A DNA stretch of 64,000 bases from Sclerotiophoma versabilis (Eukaryota > Ascomycota > Dothideomycetes > Pleosporales > Didymellaceae). The stretch spans positions 558,001-622,000 of the forward strand of contig JAAROD010000093.1 in the NCBI GenBank assembly GCA_012274445.1. The letters are read 5' to 3'. Made by a program: the position numbers and the translations under genes. The notes under the pieces are model-generated. The model saw only the letters and a list, made by a program, of their open reading frames with translations, had not been told where the DNA came from and searched no databases. Shown here in pieces: positions 29,855 to 40,184 of the stretch (positions are counted from its first letter, which is position 1; every line of letters begins with the position of its first letter).

Positions 29855-32023
29855 TTACCTTCTCATATAGCGGTGGCTTAACAGTTGTACAATCCGGGAC
29901 CGTTGCTTACGTTCCGCTGCGTCTAGGGCTGTGCGACCCCTATTAGACACAACTGTGGCGTCCGCACCTCTTGATAGTAGATATGCCACAACATCGTCCT
30001 TCCCCTCCTCTGCTGCAGTGAATAAAGCTGTTCCTGCTTCTCCTAATCCCCATTCCATCCAAGAGCGCGGGTCATCCTGAAACCAGATGCTGTCGATTGG
30101 GCAACCTAGATTCAGTAATAGCTCAATAGTCTCAAGGCGACCTTCTTCTACTCGTTGCAAAGCAAAATGAAGGAGCTGCCCATGTTGAATTCCGCTACTG
30201 CGGTCGAGAAACAGTCTAATTGTTGACATCGGAGCCTTGAAAAGCGCTACGGACGTCGGAGTGACGTCGAAGTCTCCTGTTGCATCCGGGGCAGCTCCCT
30301 TATCCAGCAACCAACGAGGAAGATGTTCGTCAAAGAGGAAGCTCCTAATTATCGTTAGTTGTGCTTCTTAAACATGTTTTAGTGTACCTACCCAAGACGT
30401 GGATACTTTGAGTCCTCATCTGTTTGCGTAATGTCCCAGCCAAAATTGATGAAAACCTGGGCTACAGCCGGCGACTTCACGCAAGAAGTTACTAAGTGTG
30501 GCGCCCAGTTTTCGCAGAGAAACAGAAGAACGGCAAAGTGGTCGTTTCTTGCTGCGTCACTAAATGCACTGAAAATTCCAGTCAGATCTTCGGTTGGATG
30601 CTGGGCTGTTATGGTGTTCAAGGTGCTGACTACGTCTGCAAGCTTGCCTGCCCTGGCGGCTACCTGCAGTTTTCCGATTTGAGCTGAGACTGAGAGCGGT
30701 GAATCAGACTGATACATCTCATGAGAGAAAGCTTCTGGAATTATGAGACGCACAATGTCGGTGAATCGCGTTGGAAGATCCTGGTCAGTTGTGCTAACAC
30801 CTGCAACGATTAGCAGGTACAAGACGACTTCAGGTCTCTTTGCAGATACGGCGCCGGCTAGAGCTAAAAGCAGTGCGTGTTGCTTCTTTTGCAGTAAATC
30901 CAGAAGGAGTTTCAAGATCTCTAGATTGCCGAACCATGCAGCCCAGAAAAGACTGCCTGCGTAATGGAGTGGTTCAGAGCCAGAGAGACGTGACAGCAGA
31001 GTTTGGACTATCTCGCCATGGTTTTCTAGACACGCATCTTCCATTGCTTTTGCAAATGGAGCTTCTCCAATCGACGGTGGAGTCTTGGAAAGAATGCGTT
31101 GCATAAAGTCCTGAGAATTGTGTTCTGCGGCCGTACGAATGAGACGTGTCCAGAAACTCTTCGTAGCTGCCGATGTTAGGTCTTCTTGCCTAAGACCTAA
31201 CAACCGATCTGCATGTGCTCCTTGGTTGTTTTTGACCAGTCGCACAACAGCATCATCGTACACAGACTTAGCTATGCGGTTTTTGTACTCAAGTAGCTTG
31301 ATCAGCACGTTCTCGTGATCAGCTGTGAGAGCAGTCTCAATAGCATGCATAAGGCGGAGCCCAACAAGATGTTTATGAGCTTCCCAGTTGCAGTGGTCAA
31401 GCAACAGCTGTATCATTGCTGGAGAACCCGATGATGCTGCTGCAGCCAAAGCCTCGCCAAAAAACGGAGTATTCGAAGTTGCATTAGCCCCTTCCTGAAG
31501 GAGCTTAAGTACCGTATGTGTCATATCTAGCCAGACAGCGGCTACAAGAGCGCTGTCTCTAATATCCTCAGCTCGAATATGCCCTGGTTTTTCTGTTGTA
31601 AGGCAGTCGACAAGCCTCCAGTACACCATCGTTCTTGCTGCAGCGGTTTCGAGAACTTGCACGTATCGAGTCCGAATCTCAGACTTAGTATGACCAGCAA
31701 TGAAATCTGCTGTGCAGTTGATGGCATAGCACAAGAGTAACTCGTTGGCATTGCCAAGCGACATCTTGAATTGAATAAGTTTGTGTGTCATAGATTCGCC
31801 CAATTTTCTTTGAAGAAGAATCACTTTTGGGAGGCGAAAAACCGAATTCTGAACAAGTTCGTTGAAATAGCCTAGATCTTATTAGGTTGAAAGTTCAACA
31901 ACTCTCCTAAAGCGACGTACAGGATATTTCTCGGAATCTCGCAGCTTGTTGTAGTCCCGTGTGTTGGACAGCAATGTCAGTTATATGCTGCAAGACTTCG
32001 GCCGGCAGCTCAAGTATATACAT
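29855..32023 (-). CDS. F-box/ankyrin-repeat protein, three exons
   Basis: Exons 32023-31921, 31871-30392 and 30344-29855 (minus strand) join in frame through introns of 49 and 47 nt to 690 residues. Exon 1 encodes MYILELPAEVLQHITDIAVQ, an F-box-like start, continuing through intron 1 as FREISCYFNELV. The body has many degenerate ankyrin repeats (ALAAAASSGSPAMIQLLLDH, SLFWAAWFGNLEILKLLLD, ALFTAAEEGKDDVVAYLLSR) ending with a regular one, GADATVVSNRGRTALDAAER. Such proteins are abundant and variable in fungal accessory regions and are taken to act as substrate-recruiting adaptors. The fit of all phases supports the model; without splicing the F-box exon is missed. Confidence 0.88.
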
Positions 32024-33364
32024 TGTAATAGCGAGACGGATGGCGAACCTCGCGCACACAAGAAATCTGGTGCCGTTGGGTATGGTACACAGAAACCGAG
32101 GAATCTGTTTCAACAAATTGCAATGGAGTGCTAAATCTACACGACTAAGATAGCGCAGCGGCAACAGTTGTGTGTAGGTTGTGCGGTGCAGAGGAATTGC
32201 ATGCGAATAACGGCGCGGTGGAGAGAGGCGATATTCTCGTATCAGACTACGCTAGCAGCATCTCCTAGTACATAAACAAATATGACGGTTATCATGGCCC
32301 GGCGCTCCGACGCAGGGGCAGCTTCTAGGATTGGTTGTTTGAGAGAGTGCCTGTTTATACCGACCCCCTTTATGCAGGCCGCTGCATCGGTTCAGCTTTG
32401 TTATCTCATTGTGCCGGGCACCGTACATGGATTGGATATGGAAGCACCCTTCTTTATGCTAAAGCGCCTGGAAACCTCGGGCACCTAATCAAGCCAGCGC
32501 TAAAACGCGGATGGGGTTTGAGCGGGAGGGAGGCACCAGGGGCGATCGCTTAGGCGGAGCGCGCACTGCAGTCGTTTCTTGGGCTATTGATTCATATTTT
32601 AACGTTCCTGTAGGACGTCCGTTAGCGCTGCGCCGTGGGCACGATCCCTGGTTAGCACTGTATCAGCGCAGCTCACACATGAACAATCCTCACTAAATGC
32701 GCGCTGAACCCTGTTGCACAAAGCAACGCTTCGCCCCAAGCACTTTGGATGGTGCATTACACATTATGCACAACTCATAGAAGATGTTGATGGGACTTAT
32801 TGTAAATAGATAGATAAAGGAAGAACAGAACACTGTCAAGAAGCTAAAGTGTGCTCTTGTAACGCCGAGGCAGATTGGTGTTCATAAGGCGAGAGATAGA
32901 ATCTGAGCACTGCACAGCCCTCCTCTGGGTACAACACACGGACGTTACCGCATCACAAGACCAACAGTTCACACGGCGTGGCAAATGCTACTAAGGCTAA
33001 ATTACCTAGCGTTTTAGCACTTGCCGGGGTGCTTATCGCCCTACATAAGTTGTCCTTAATTCGAAAACGGGACGGTGCTTCGTTCTCTGTAGATTTTTGT
33101 TGCACAGTTAAGTGCGGGATGTTTAGAGGCGTAGAACCATCTAATTGTGTGCTCTGAAAGTGAGTGTCTTGTGTTTACGTTGACTCTAGTACCCCGGCCC
33201 AGCTCATCTACAGGAACCTTACGGCACGCTTACTAATGCAGGTCACGTTCTCAACAGTGCTGGCCTGCGACAATCATTCCAAAATAAGCATTAAACAACG
33301 TGCCAGGGATTTCAAAAACTGCGCAACTATCGAGTCACATGTGCCAGTTTCCCCATTCAAATAT

Positions 33365-33392
33365 CGTCATTGGCGCCTAGTCGCCAATGACG
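33365..33392. repeat. Perfect hairpin, 11-bp arms
   Basis: CGTCATTGGCG and its reverse complement CGCCAATGACG flank the loop CCTAGT. Confidence 0.9.
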
Positions 33393-33685
33393 AAGAGTTG
33401 TTCAATTAGCTCTAAGCTCGGCGATATAGTATTTGTTTTTGCAATAGCCTTCCCAGCCTTGATAAGCACTATCCGGGTATCTCGTGAAAGGGATTCCGAC
33501 GGAGTAGTAGCTGAGAAGCCCTATACATCCCAGTTTTATTCAACGCTCTAGTGAAGTTATTAAACATATGACAGTAGATGAATTACTGCTTCTGAACAAT
33601 TTTAGAATGATGCGAACGAAGTGGAAGACTCTCGACTCATATAATGGCAGTCAACACATCTCTTGGGAGGATGTACTAACGTTAG

Positions 33686-33748
33686 TAACTGGCAGCTACA
33701 CTGGTAACTGGCAACTACACTGGTGACCGGTAACTGCACTGATAACTA
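33686..33748. repeat. 19-bp minisatellite, two full units plus degenerate copies
   Basis: TAACTGGCAGCTACACTGG at 33686 is followed by TAACTGGCAACTACACTGG at 33705 and degenerate copies to 33748. It is the same family as 28075-28110. Confidence 0.9.
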
Positions 33749-33775
33749 CAAGACAAAGGCAAGAGTGACATGCGC

Positions 33776-34423
33776 TTAAGAACTCTTTCGCTTCCGGCTC
33801 GGACGCACCCTTCTGGTCGAAGCCCTGCGCACTGGCGGGGTTTCTTTGTGCAAGTCCCCGCTTCTTGCTGTGTTCTTGACCCCCTCAGTCTGGTTTGGCT
33901 CTGTCGAGCACTGCGTGCTCTGGAGGCTGTCGACCCTTTGGGTCAGGCCGCAAATGACGTCAGCGGCGCGGGTTAGCGCCTCGCGCAGTTCGGCCTTGTC
34001 TTTCTCCAAACTCACGATAGCAGCGTGTGACTGCGCACACGATGAGCCTGCAGTGCAATCGGCCTCCTGCTTTATCGAGACAGCATCGGCAGCATCGCGC
34101 CGCTGAGAGCGCCGATCGATCGATTCGAGGGCGAGCATGGCCGTCTGCGCGCTCTCTGCCTCTCTCTCGAGCGACCTGCACCTGCCAGCCGTCTCTGCAA
34201 GATCTCTGGTAGTCGCTTGGTGCTGGTCAAACAGGTGCTGGTACGCCTGAGCGCACTGCGCGTAGCCCTGCTCGGCGGCGAGGCACCGATTCTCGAGTCC
34301 GCTCTGGTTGTCGCAAAGACGCCTCAGTTGCTTGCGGCATGCTCCGAGAGCGATCGCGACGTTGTAGAGCTGATGTTCCACCGACACCAAGTCTTCGCGC
34401 CCAGTGACGAAGGGCAGGTCCAT
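33776..34423 (-). CDS. Coiled-coil hypothetical protein
   Basis: 215 residues starting MDLPFVTGREDLVSVEHQLY. Heptad-like segments run from about 15 to 100 (ACRKQLRRLCDNQSGLENRC, RDLAETAGRCRSLEREAESA) and 125 to 165 (IVSLEKDKAELREALTRAAD), and the tail is basic (RRASTRRVRPSRKRKSS), a plausible nuclear localisation signal. The QAYQHLFDQH stretch recalls the DGYCSLFRHWEQ stretch of the protein at 35609, so the two may be related. No known domain; likely oligomeric. Confidence 0.6.
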   Translation of the reverse strand: MDLPFVTGREDLVSVEHQLYNVAIALGACRKQLRRLCDNQSGLENRCLAAEQGYAQCAQAYQHLFDQHQATTRDLAETAGRCRSLEREAESAQTAMLALESIDRRSQRRDAADAVSIKQEADCTAGSSCAQSHAAIVSLEKDKAELREALTRAADVICGLTQRVDSLQSTQCSTEPNQTEGVKNTARSGDLHKETPPVRRASTRRVRPSRKRKSS

Positions 34424-34824
34424 GATGCAACCCTCGCAGAGCGTCGGTCCAGGATGCGGTGTTGTGGCTGCCGTTGCAGATTGGTGCGAAACCGTGACTA
34501 CGGCTCAAGGCCCTGTATATGCGTTCATGGTCAACGTCGGTTGGGCGCCTGTAGGGAGCCTTTTCGTGACGAGACTGCTTGTGGCCTACGGTACTTAGGG
34601 TGCTGTATCAGAACCAGCTGCTGCATGTCGAGACTGCTACTTGCTCATGGTCCCGGTTTTGGCCTCTTGTAGGGAGACGGGGGCTCTGTTTGGGTCGCTG
34701 CAAGAAGAGCTGATGGGAGAGGTATCATACATAACGTCACAACTGATGGCCATGGAACGGGTCCAGGTGTGACGTTTGTAGTGACCTCGACACCTTTGAC
34801 ACCAACAAGCACAACTGCAACAGC
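34424..34824. other. Intergenic, divergent
   Basis: Nothing recognised on either strand. Confidence 0.35.
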
Positions 34825-35088
34825 ATGTCTGCAGCTCAACCTCCTCAGTCTTGTAGAAGAAGTCAATCGAAAAGCAGCTCGGATCAAGCGTGTCTCCGCA
34901 GGTTGCTTGCCCGCAGACTGCTTGCACAATACCTGCAACCTAGCACAGCTGAAATGAGCGCAGCGGGGAAGGGCCACCGCTCAAGAGCTGGATGGAGCAC
35001 TGCTGACGCATCGCACCGCCGTGCATGTCTCGAAGAGGAGACGGTGCTGGACGCGGCGATTAATCGATTGATACTTGACGACATGGTA

Positions 35089-35142
<54 letters not shown>

Positions 35143-35145
35143 TAA
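34825..35145 (+). CDS. Small protein with (Glu-Gln)9 tail
   Basis: 106 residues. The first 80 residues are Ser/Arg/Ala-rich and contain the helix-prone LEEETVLDAAINRLILDDM; the C-terminus is nine exact Glu-Gln pairs coded by GAGCAG repeats. Either the first ATG or the one at residue 44 could be the start. There is no family match. Length polymorphism of the tail is likely between strains. Confidence 0.4.
35089..35142 (+). repeat. Hexanucleotide microsatellite (GAGCAG)9
   Basis: Nine perfect units, in frame, end directly before the TAA stop. Confidence 0.97.
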
Positions 35146-35608
35146 GCACAGGCGATCTCTCAACCCTCGGAGAGCGATATAGACTCGACTGTAATGCTCG
35201 CGCTTCATAAACAGTCACCCAAGTAGGTGACAGCTTCAGTGATCGAACACTACAGCAGGCAATCTATTTAGTCACACACACTCCGCCTTCAAGCACCTCT
35301 TTGTTTAGCTGGTAAAACAAAGCCTTCCAGATAAATGCGAACGATGAGATTTGAGAGGATGCTTGTGGCAGCGACGGATGTGCTGGCGTTGGCGCGGGAC
35401 TGACTTAATTTTAGCAGTCTCCCTTCGTCTAAAGCTTACGACTGTGCTATTTTCGGACTGCACCGCGAGTCCGCCATTCACCCAGCAGGATCAGAGACTT
35501 ACTTGAGGCAGCAATTATATGTTCAAATCGATTTTTAATAATTGTGTCATGATTGTTACGCCTGCACATGTCCCACTCGGCCAGCCATTTGCACTCAGCT
35601 GGTAAAGT
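35146..35608. other. Intergenic, nothing recognised
   Basis: No motif or promoter element beyond AT-rich patches. Confidence 0.35.
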
Positions 35609-35986
35609 ATGGCCTCCGTACCTGCAACGACCGATCTGTGCCGCCAAATGCTGTACACAAGCTGGGACTCTCTCGCTCAGCTCCGATCGGCTCTGCGCCA
35701 AACTCGAGAGACTCATCTGGGACTTGCCAATGCATACGTCGAGCTTCAGGAAGACCACTGCAAGACTTCAGAGGAGCTGGGTCGGCTCAAAGACGGCTAC
35801 TGTAGCCTCTTTCGACACTGGGAGCAGAGCTGCCGGCTCCTCCAGGAATGCAAGCGTGTCTCGACCGACTATGCATACCGTGGCCCTGGGTGCTGCTGCA
35901 ATAGTGGCATGTGTTTCAGCACGCTGGCTGTGGAACGAATGACAAGCGCACAGCGGCTTAGCTGTGAGAAGGCGGCTCTACCGTGA
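35609..35986 (+). CDS. Short coiled-coil hypothetical protein
   Basis: 125 residues starting MASVPATTDLCRQMLYTSW. Heptads run through LAQLRSALRQTRETHLGLAN and EDHCKTSEELGRLKDGYCSL. After about residue 88 the frame becomes Cys-rich and less ordered, whereas the +1 frame there encodes a hydrophobic helix (HTVALGAAAIVACVSARWLW), so a small indel or an unseen splice could convert this into a coiled coil with a C-terminal membrane anchor. Related in style to the genes at 33776 and 36387. Confidence 0.45.
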   Translation: MASVPATTDLCRQMLYTSWDSLAQLRSALRQTRETHLGLANAYVELQEDHCKTSEELGRLKDGYCSLFRHWEQSCRLLQECKRVSTDYAYRGPGCCCNSGMCFSTLAVERMTSAQRLSCEKAALP

Positions 35987-36386
35987 CAGTCAGCCACTGC
36001 GCATCAGTAGGGACACCAGACCAGGATTCTCCATTCCAGCTGCCCTGTCGAGGCAGGTCACGATGCACGCAAGGAGGATCGAAAAAGCTATCTGGGAAGG
36101 GTCGGAAAGCAAGCTTGGATGTGAGATGCCCAGCAGTCAAGAAGTGGGCAGGGAGCAGGCACAGAAATCGTCATTCGGGCGAGAGACAAACCTAGACAGG
36201 TCCATCACAAGAGTGCGGGGAGGCCAATGTGGACTCGTATTTTAGGCACTGAGGGGGTACCAAAATAGGTCTCCGTACGAAGAATAGAAGAAGAAGAAGA
36301 AATAGAAGAAGGTAGTTCAGCGACTACTGCTCACTGTGTGTGCTCTTTTGGCACCCACAACATCCAGTCGTCTCGTGTCCGCTGAG
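35987..36386. other. Upstream region of coiled-coil gene
   Basis: Holds an AGAAGA purine-rich tract (36283-36310), nothing else. Confidence 0.35.
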
Positions 36387-36758
36387 ATGTACGCTCATAA
36401 CGTGCCCGTCGAGACGTCTCCTCATTTCGCCAACGACCCTCCCCTCGCTCTAGGATCCACAGAACGCGAGATGGCCCGCAATAAAAGGATCCTGGCGCCA
36501 CAAGAAGCTACACGAGCCGACACGCAAGCGTTTATGTGCGGGCCAACGCCTAGCTTATCTCAGATGATCATACGTACAGAGCAGGAGAACGAAAGGCTCC
36601 GTCGAGAAGTAGCCTGTCAGCACAAGATGGAGGATGCGAGCATGTACCTCCTCAGCGAAGTGCAGGGGTTCCTTGAGAAGCTGCAGCAGGCAGTAAACAT
36701 CTTTGAAGATCTTCAGCTGGACGTCGAACAAGACCTGCGCGATGGTACAAACCCGTAA
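36387..36758 (+). CDS. Short coiled-coil protein, same family as 8599 gene
   Basis: 123 residues from MYAHNVPVETSPHF (the frame opens upstream only at a GTG). The C-terminal half is a coiled coil: RTEQENERLRREVACQHKME, YLLSEVQGFLEKLQQAVNIF. The order E-N-x-x-LR, H, S-x-x-LL-x-E, L-x-x-L-x-x-A-x-x-F parallels the protein at 8599. A GGGCA pentamer microsatellite follows the stop. Function unknown. Confidence 0.55.
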   Translation: MYAHNVPVETSPHFANDPPLALGSTEREMARNKRILAPQEATRADTQAFMCGPTPSLSQMIIRTEQENERLRREVACQHKMEDASMYLLSEVQGFLEKLQQAVNIFEDLQLDVEQDLRDGTNP

Positions 36759-37620
36759 GGGCAGAGCAGGGCAGGGCAGGGCAGGCTTCACATGGAACGC
36801 TTCGCGTATAGGCAGTAGCACCAAATAAGGAACGGCGCAGAGCATTGGTCAACAGTACTCCACTTTGTGATCTACTTCTCCCAATTTCAAGAGATACTCA
36901 CTCTGCCACACTATGAATAATTAGAAGCTAGTGACCCAAAAGCATAGCGTGAGTTGAGCCGCCAGTCATCTTACTACGGAGTCCCACCCCCTCTCCCGGC
37001 TCTTCTGCTTCCAGATTTTCCGTCGTATTACTTCAACCATGCCATGCTATGAGCTCTATCGCGCAACGGCCCCGGTTGCTCTACGTCACGAGGGGCGTGA
37101 TCACTGTAAGCAACGCCATGGCCACGGCGCATCCGAGCGCTCCAAAGCACAGTCTGCTGACTTCGCCGCTTTGTGCCTCGATCCAAGGGGGCAGATCCTT
37201 TGTCCTTGCTTGCACCGCTACAAACAAAGCTGCAAGCATGATGAACGGGGAACAGCACACCAAGCCCAGAACCGACAAGACCAACATCCTGCAAGGGACG
37301 CTAAGGCGAGAGATGGCGCTGGTAACCTTTGATAGCGAGACAAAAGCTGAGCAAACGAAGAGGACCATCCGCTCCAAAAGGCATGGTTACAAGAGTGAGC
37401 ACTGGAGGAAAACGAGGTGGTTCGTCACTGGCGATAATACCTCATCAATGTGTCTGTAGTGTAACGTGTAACGTGGTCACCCCGCACACGAGGTCGCCTT
37501 CTAAGCTCCTAGGGACCGCTTCTTTTGTAGGGTGAGCAACCAACGTCCCCTCCAGACCAAAATCATTACTACGCACCGCTCTTCTATAAAGAAGAACTTC
37601 CGGTCTAGTACGTGGACAAG
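36759..37620. other. Intergenic, with a possible membrane-protein ORF
   Basis: GGGCA repeats at 36759-36785 follow the coiled-coil gene. The only candidate gene is the minus-strand frame listed separately. Confidence 0.35.
37081..37377 (-). CDS. Possible small two-helix membrane protein
   Basis: 98 residues starting MERMVLFVCSAFVSLSK. Two strongly hydrophobic segments (MLVLSVLGLVCCSPFIMLAA and LCFGALGCAVAMALLTVITP) are separated by a charged linker QARTKDLPPWIEAQSGE. The alternation of hydrophobic helices and a polar loop looks like real coding, but there is no family match and opposite-strand frames overlap it. Confidence 0.4.
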   Translation of the reverse strand: MERMVLFVCSAFVSLSKVTSAISRLSVPCRMLVLSVLGLVCCSPFIMLAALFVAVQARTKDLPPWIEAQSGEVSRLCFGALGCAVAMALLTVITPLVT

Positions 37621-39041
37621 ATGAGTGCTTGTGTGGTACCTACCCAAGCCACCCATCCAACGCCTTTGGACGATGAGCTTACTGCCCTAACGCTACAACT
37701 CGAAGAGCTGGGTCTTGTCACCGCTTCTGGAAAAGGGAAGCATCCAGTTGATCATCCTCCAGACTTTGAGGTCGCCTTCGGCAGCTTCCGGGCAGAGCTT
37801 GAGAAGTACAAGACCTTCTTGGACGATCAAAAATTGGCCCAGAGCATGGGCGCTGCTGTACACACCGATGAAGCTATCATTGGTGACCTTACTGCGCAAG
37901 AGATCCAGTCTCACGTGGACCACCGCTTTGTCATTCAGCTCAGTAACGATGACCCCGAAATTGAAGCACCTCCCCACTCCGTGGGTGCCAAATCTGAGGG
38001 AATCATCGAAGACTGGATGTCCACAGTTTCTGAGACGATGGCCGCGCACTCTGTTGTCGAGTTTTCGGATGAGGAGACAGAAGCTGGGCCATCCTTGAAC
38101 TACGCCGAGCGCCAGGCTGAAACTATCAAAAAGCTGGCCATGAAGTTCCATTGTATCGCTTGTACTGATCGAGTTCATCGCTCCAACATGATCGCAGCTG
38201 AGTGTGGTCACCGCTATTGTGCCGACTGCATGAAGAGCCTGTTCATGCGTTCAACAAAAGATGAAGGTCTATATCCTCCCAAGTGCTGCAAGCAACCCAT
38301 CCCGCTTGCCTTGGTAGCTAGGCATATGGACGCCAACGATCTTGCAACCTTCCAGTTGGCTACCGTTGAGTTTGCGACCCCGCATCGGGTCTACTGTAGC
38401 AACCTCAAGTGTGCAAAGTTTATCATTCCAAATAACATCAGGTCGAGTCTGCAACGGGCGGATTGTTGGGCTTGTGGAACTGAGACATGCACCATTTGCA
38501 TGAACGGGTACCATCACAGCCGGGACTGTCCGGATGACCCCTCTCTCCGCCAGACTCGGGAGCTGGCGGTGAGTTTGGGATGGCAAACTTGTAAAGTTTG
38601 CAAGCGAGTCGTCCAGCTTCGAAGTGGTTGCAATCATATGACGTGAGTACTCAAAAATGGTCACAGTTGGCTTCAGCTGATAGGCCCAGATGCATTTGTA
38701 GCGCAGAGTTCTGTTATGTCTGCGGCATTGAATGGAAGAATTGCACGTGTGAGACAGCTGACATCAACCGAATCGAAGAGCGAGCAGAAGAAATCGTAGA
38801 AAGAGACGCGCCAGCAAACATTCTTCCACATCAAAGACGCGCAAGATTCGACCAAGTCTTCGCAGAATTGCAGGACAACCACGAATGCGAGCATTCTCGC
38901 CGATTCCAGCGCATAGATTCGGGTGCACCTCGACGCGGGTTCCGGTGCGAGATGTGCGACGCTCGTCACTATAGATACATTCTGCAGTGCCGCCATTGCT
39001 ATATCAATGTCTGTGAAGAGTGCCGCCGCAATCGTATCTGA
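37621..39041 (+). CDS. RBR-type E3 ubiquitin ligase, two exons
   Basis: Exons 37621-38642 and 38690-39041 join in frame through a 47-nt intron to 457 residues. RING1 begins at CIACTDRVHRSNMIAAECGH and continues YCADCMK and PPKCC; the IBR has YCSNLKCAKFIIP, CWACGTETC and HHSRDC; RING2 starts WQTCKVCKRVVQL with the catalytic Cys in RSGCNHMTC, and crosses the intron into CSAEFCYVCGIEW. A C-terminal Cys/His-rich part (CEMCDARHYRYILQCRHC) is frequent in fungal members. RBR ligases take ubiquitin on the RING2 Cys before transfer to substrate. All key residues are present. The N-terminal 170 residues are a variable, acidic leader that may bind the substrate. Confidence 0.95.
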
Positions 39042-40184
39042 GTTAGCAGATTCGTCGATTAAAGCAACACCATCCAATGGCTAATACCTGTTCCTTCGCA
39101 TTCGCCATTTTTTCTAATGACAGTGTAACTTGTGAAAATTAAGCTCCTTGGTGTAGTCATGAGCAAGAGGCTTAAAGCAGACTACGTCTAACGGCTGGAG
39201 AGAGTGTGTGGTATATGTCTTAAACGCAAATGTTTTGAACAAGACGGGCTGAGTACTGTATAGAATCAACGTTATGATAGGCATCTACAGCTCGTTCAAT
39301 GCGAGGTCTGTGTGGATCGCGCCTAAGAAGGATCAGCTCCAAAATATCAACAAGGCCAGCGTTACCGATGAACTATGTTCGAGGAGAAGTAGATGTAAGT
39401 GCTTATCAGACTAGAAGTTTGACGCAGACTATCAGGTTGAAGGTTTCTCATTGAAGCCTTGTGCTACAAGCACGCCACTGCCGGTACGCGCCGTGGCTGC
39501 ATCTGCGGCCGCACCCCTCCAAGACCAAAGCCTCGTCATGCCCCACCAAACAGGGACGATTATTTATGAGCTAGCGCCTCGCGTACCGGTATAGGATCAG
39601 TTCCAGAGACGCAACAGCACAAGACGTTGAAAGATCCTGTGCGGGGTTCCAGCGGCTAAGTGGTTCAATATGCATGGTAACGTGTCTGCGCATGTGCAAA
39701 GGCCCTTCATGAGCCACGTGTTCCGTTGCAAGTGGGGCTTCAAATCACAGCCACTTCAGGCTACTGCACTAGAGAACTGAAGAGTAGTTCTGGATCGTTT
39801 CCTACATATGAAGTGATGAAAGCTCTACTTTTAGGGACCACCTTTCTGCGGAATCTTCTCGATTATATCAGTCGCGATGGCAAAGAAAAAGAAAAACAAA
39901 AACGACTCGGTTTGTCCCAGGACTAGGTAGGTCATCTTCTCTCTGTGATGTAGTAGTTCTAGAGGTGATAATCTTAGCCCATATACAAGCTCACCGATCA
40001 TTGTGCACTTCGGCGTTGACCGCCAGCGATACTATGTACTAGACGCTCTGGTGCAAAAAATAGCAAAGTAAAGTGTGCCTTCGTTGTAGGTCTTCTGCAC
40101 GTTGCGTTGTGGTGGCATTAAGAGTAATAGACGTGTGATAGACAAAAGTTAATAAGGTGCGCCGCTCAGTGGGGAAACACATTA
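39042..40184. other. Gene-poor stretch up to the Fot1-like element
   Basis: No large frame with content. A possible last exon of the minus-strand gene interrupted by the transposon lies at 40032-40094. Confidence 0.45.

Larger units (their letters stand above)
32024..33775. other. Gene-free stretch, 1.75 kb
   Basis: No frame with recognisable content. It holds a perfect 11-bp palindrome with a 6-base loop at 33365-33392 and the 19-bp repeat at 33686-33748. Confidence 0.5.

Noticed and set aside
36283..36310. AGAAGA tract as a possible CRISPR or regulatory array
   Set aside because: Simple purine microsatellite; eukaryotic context.
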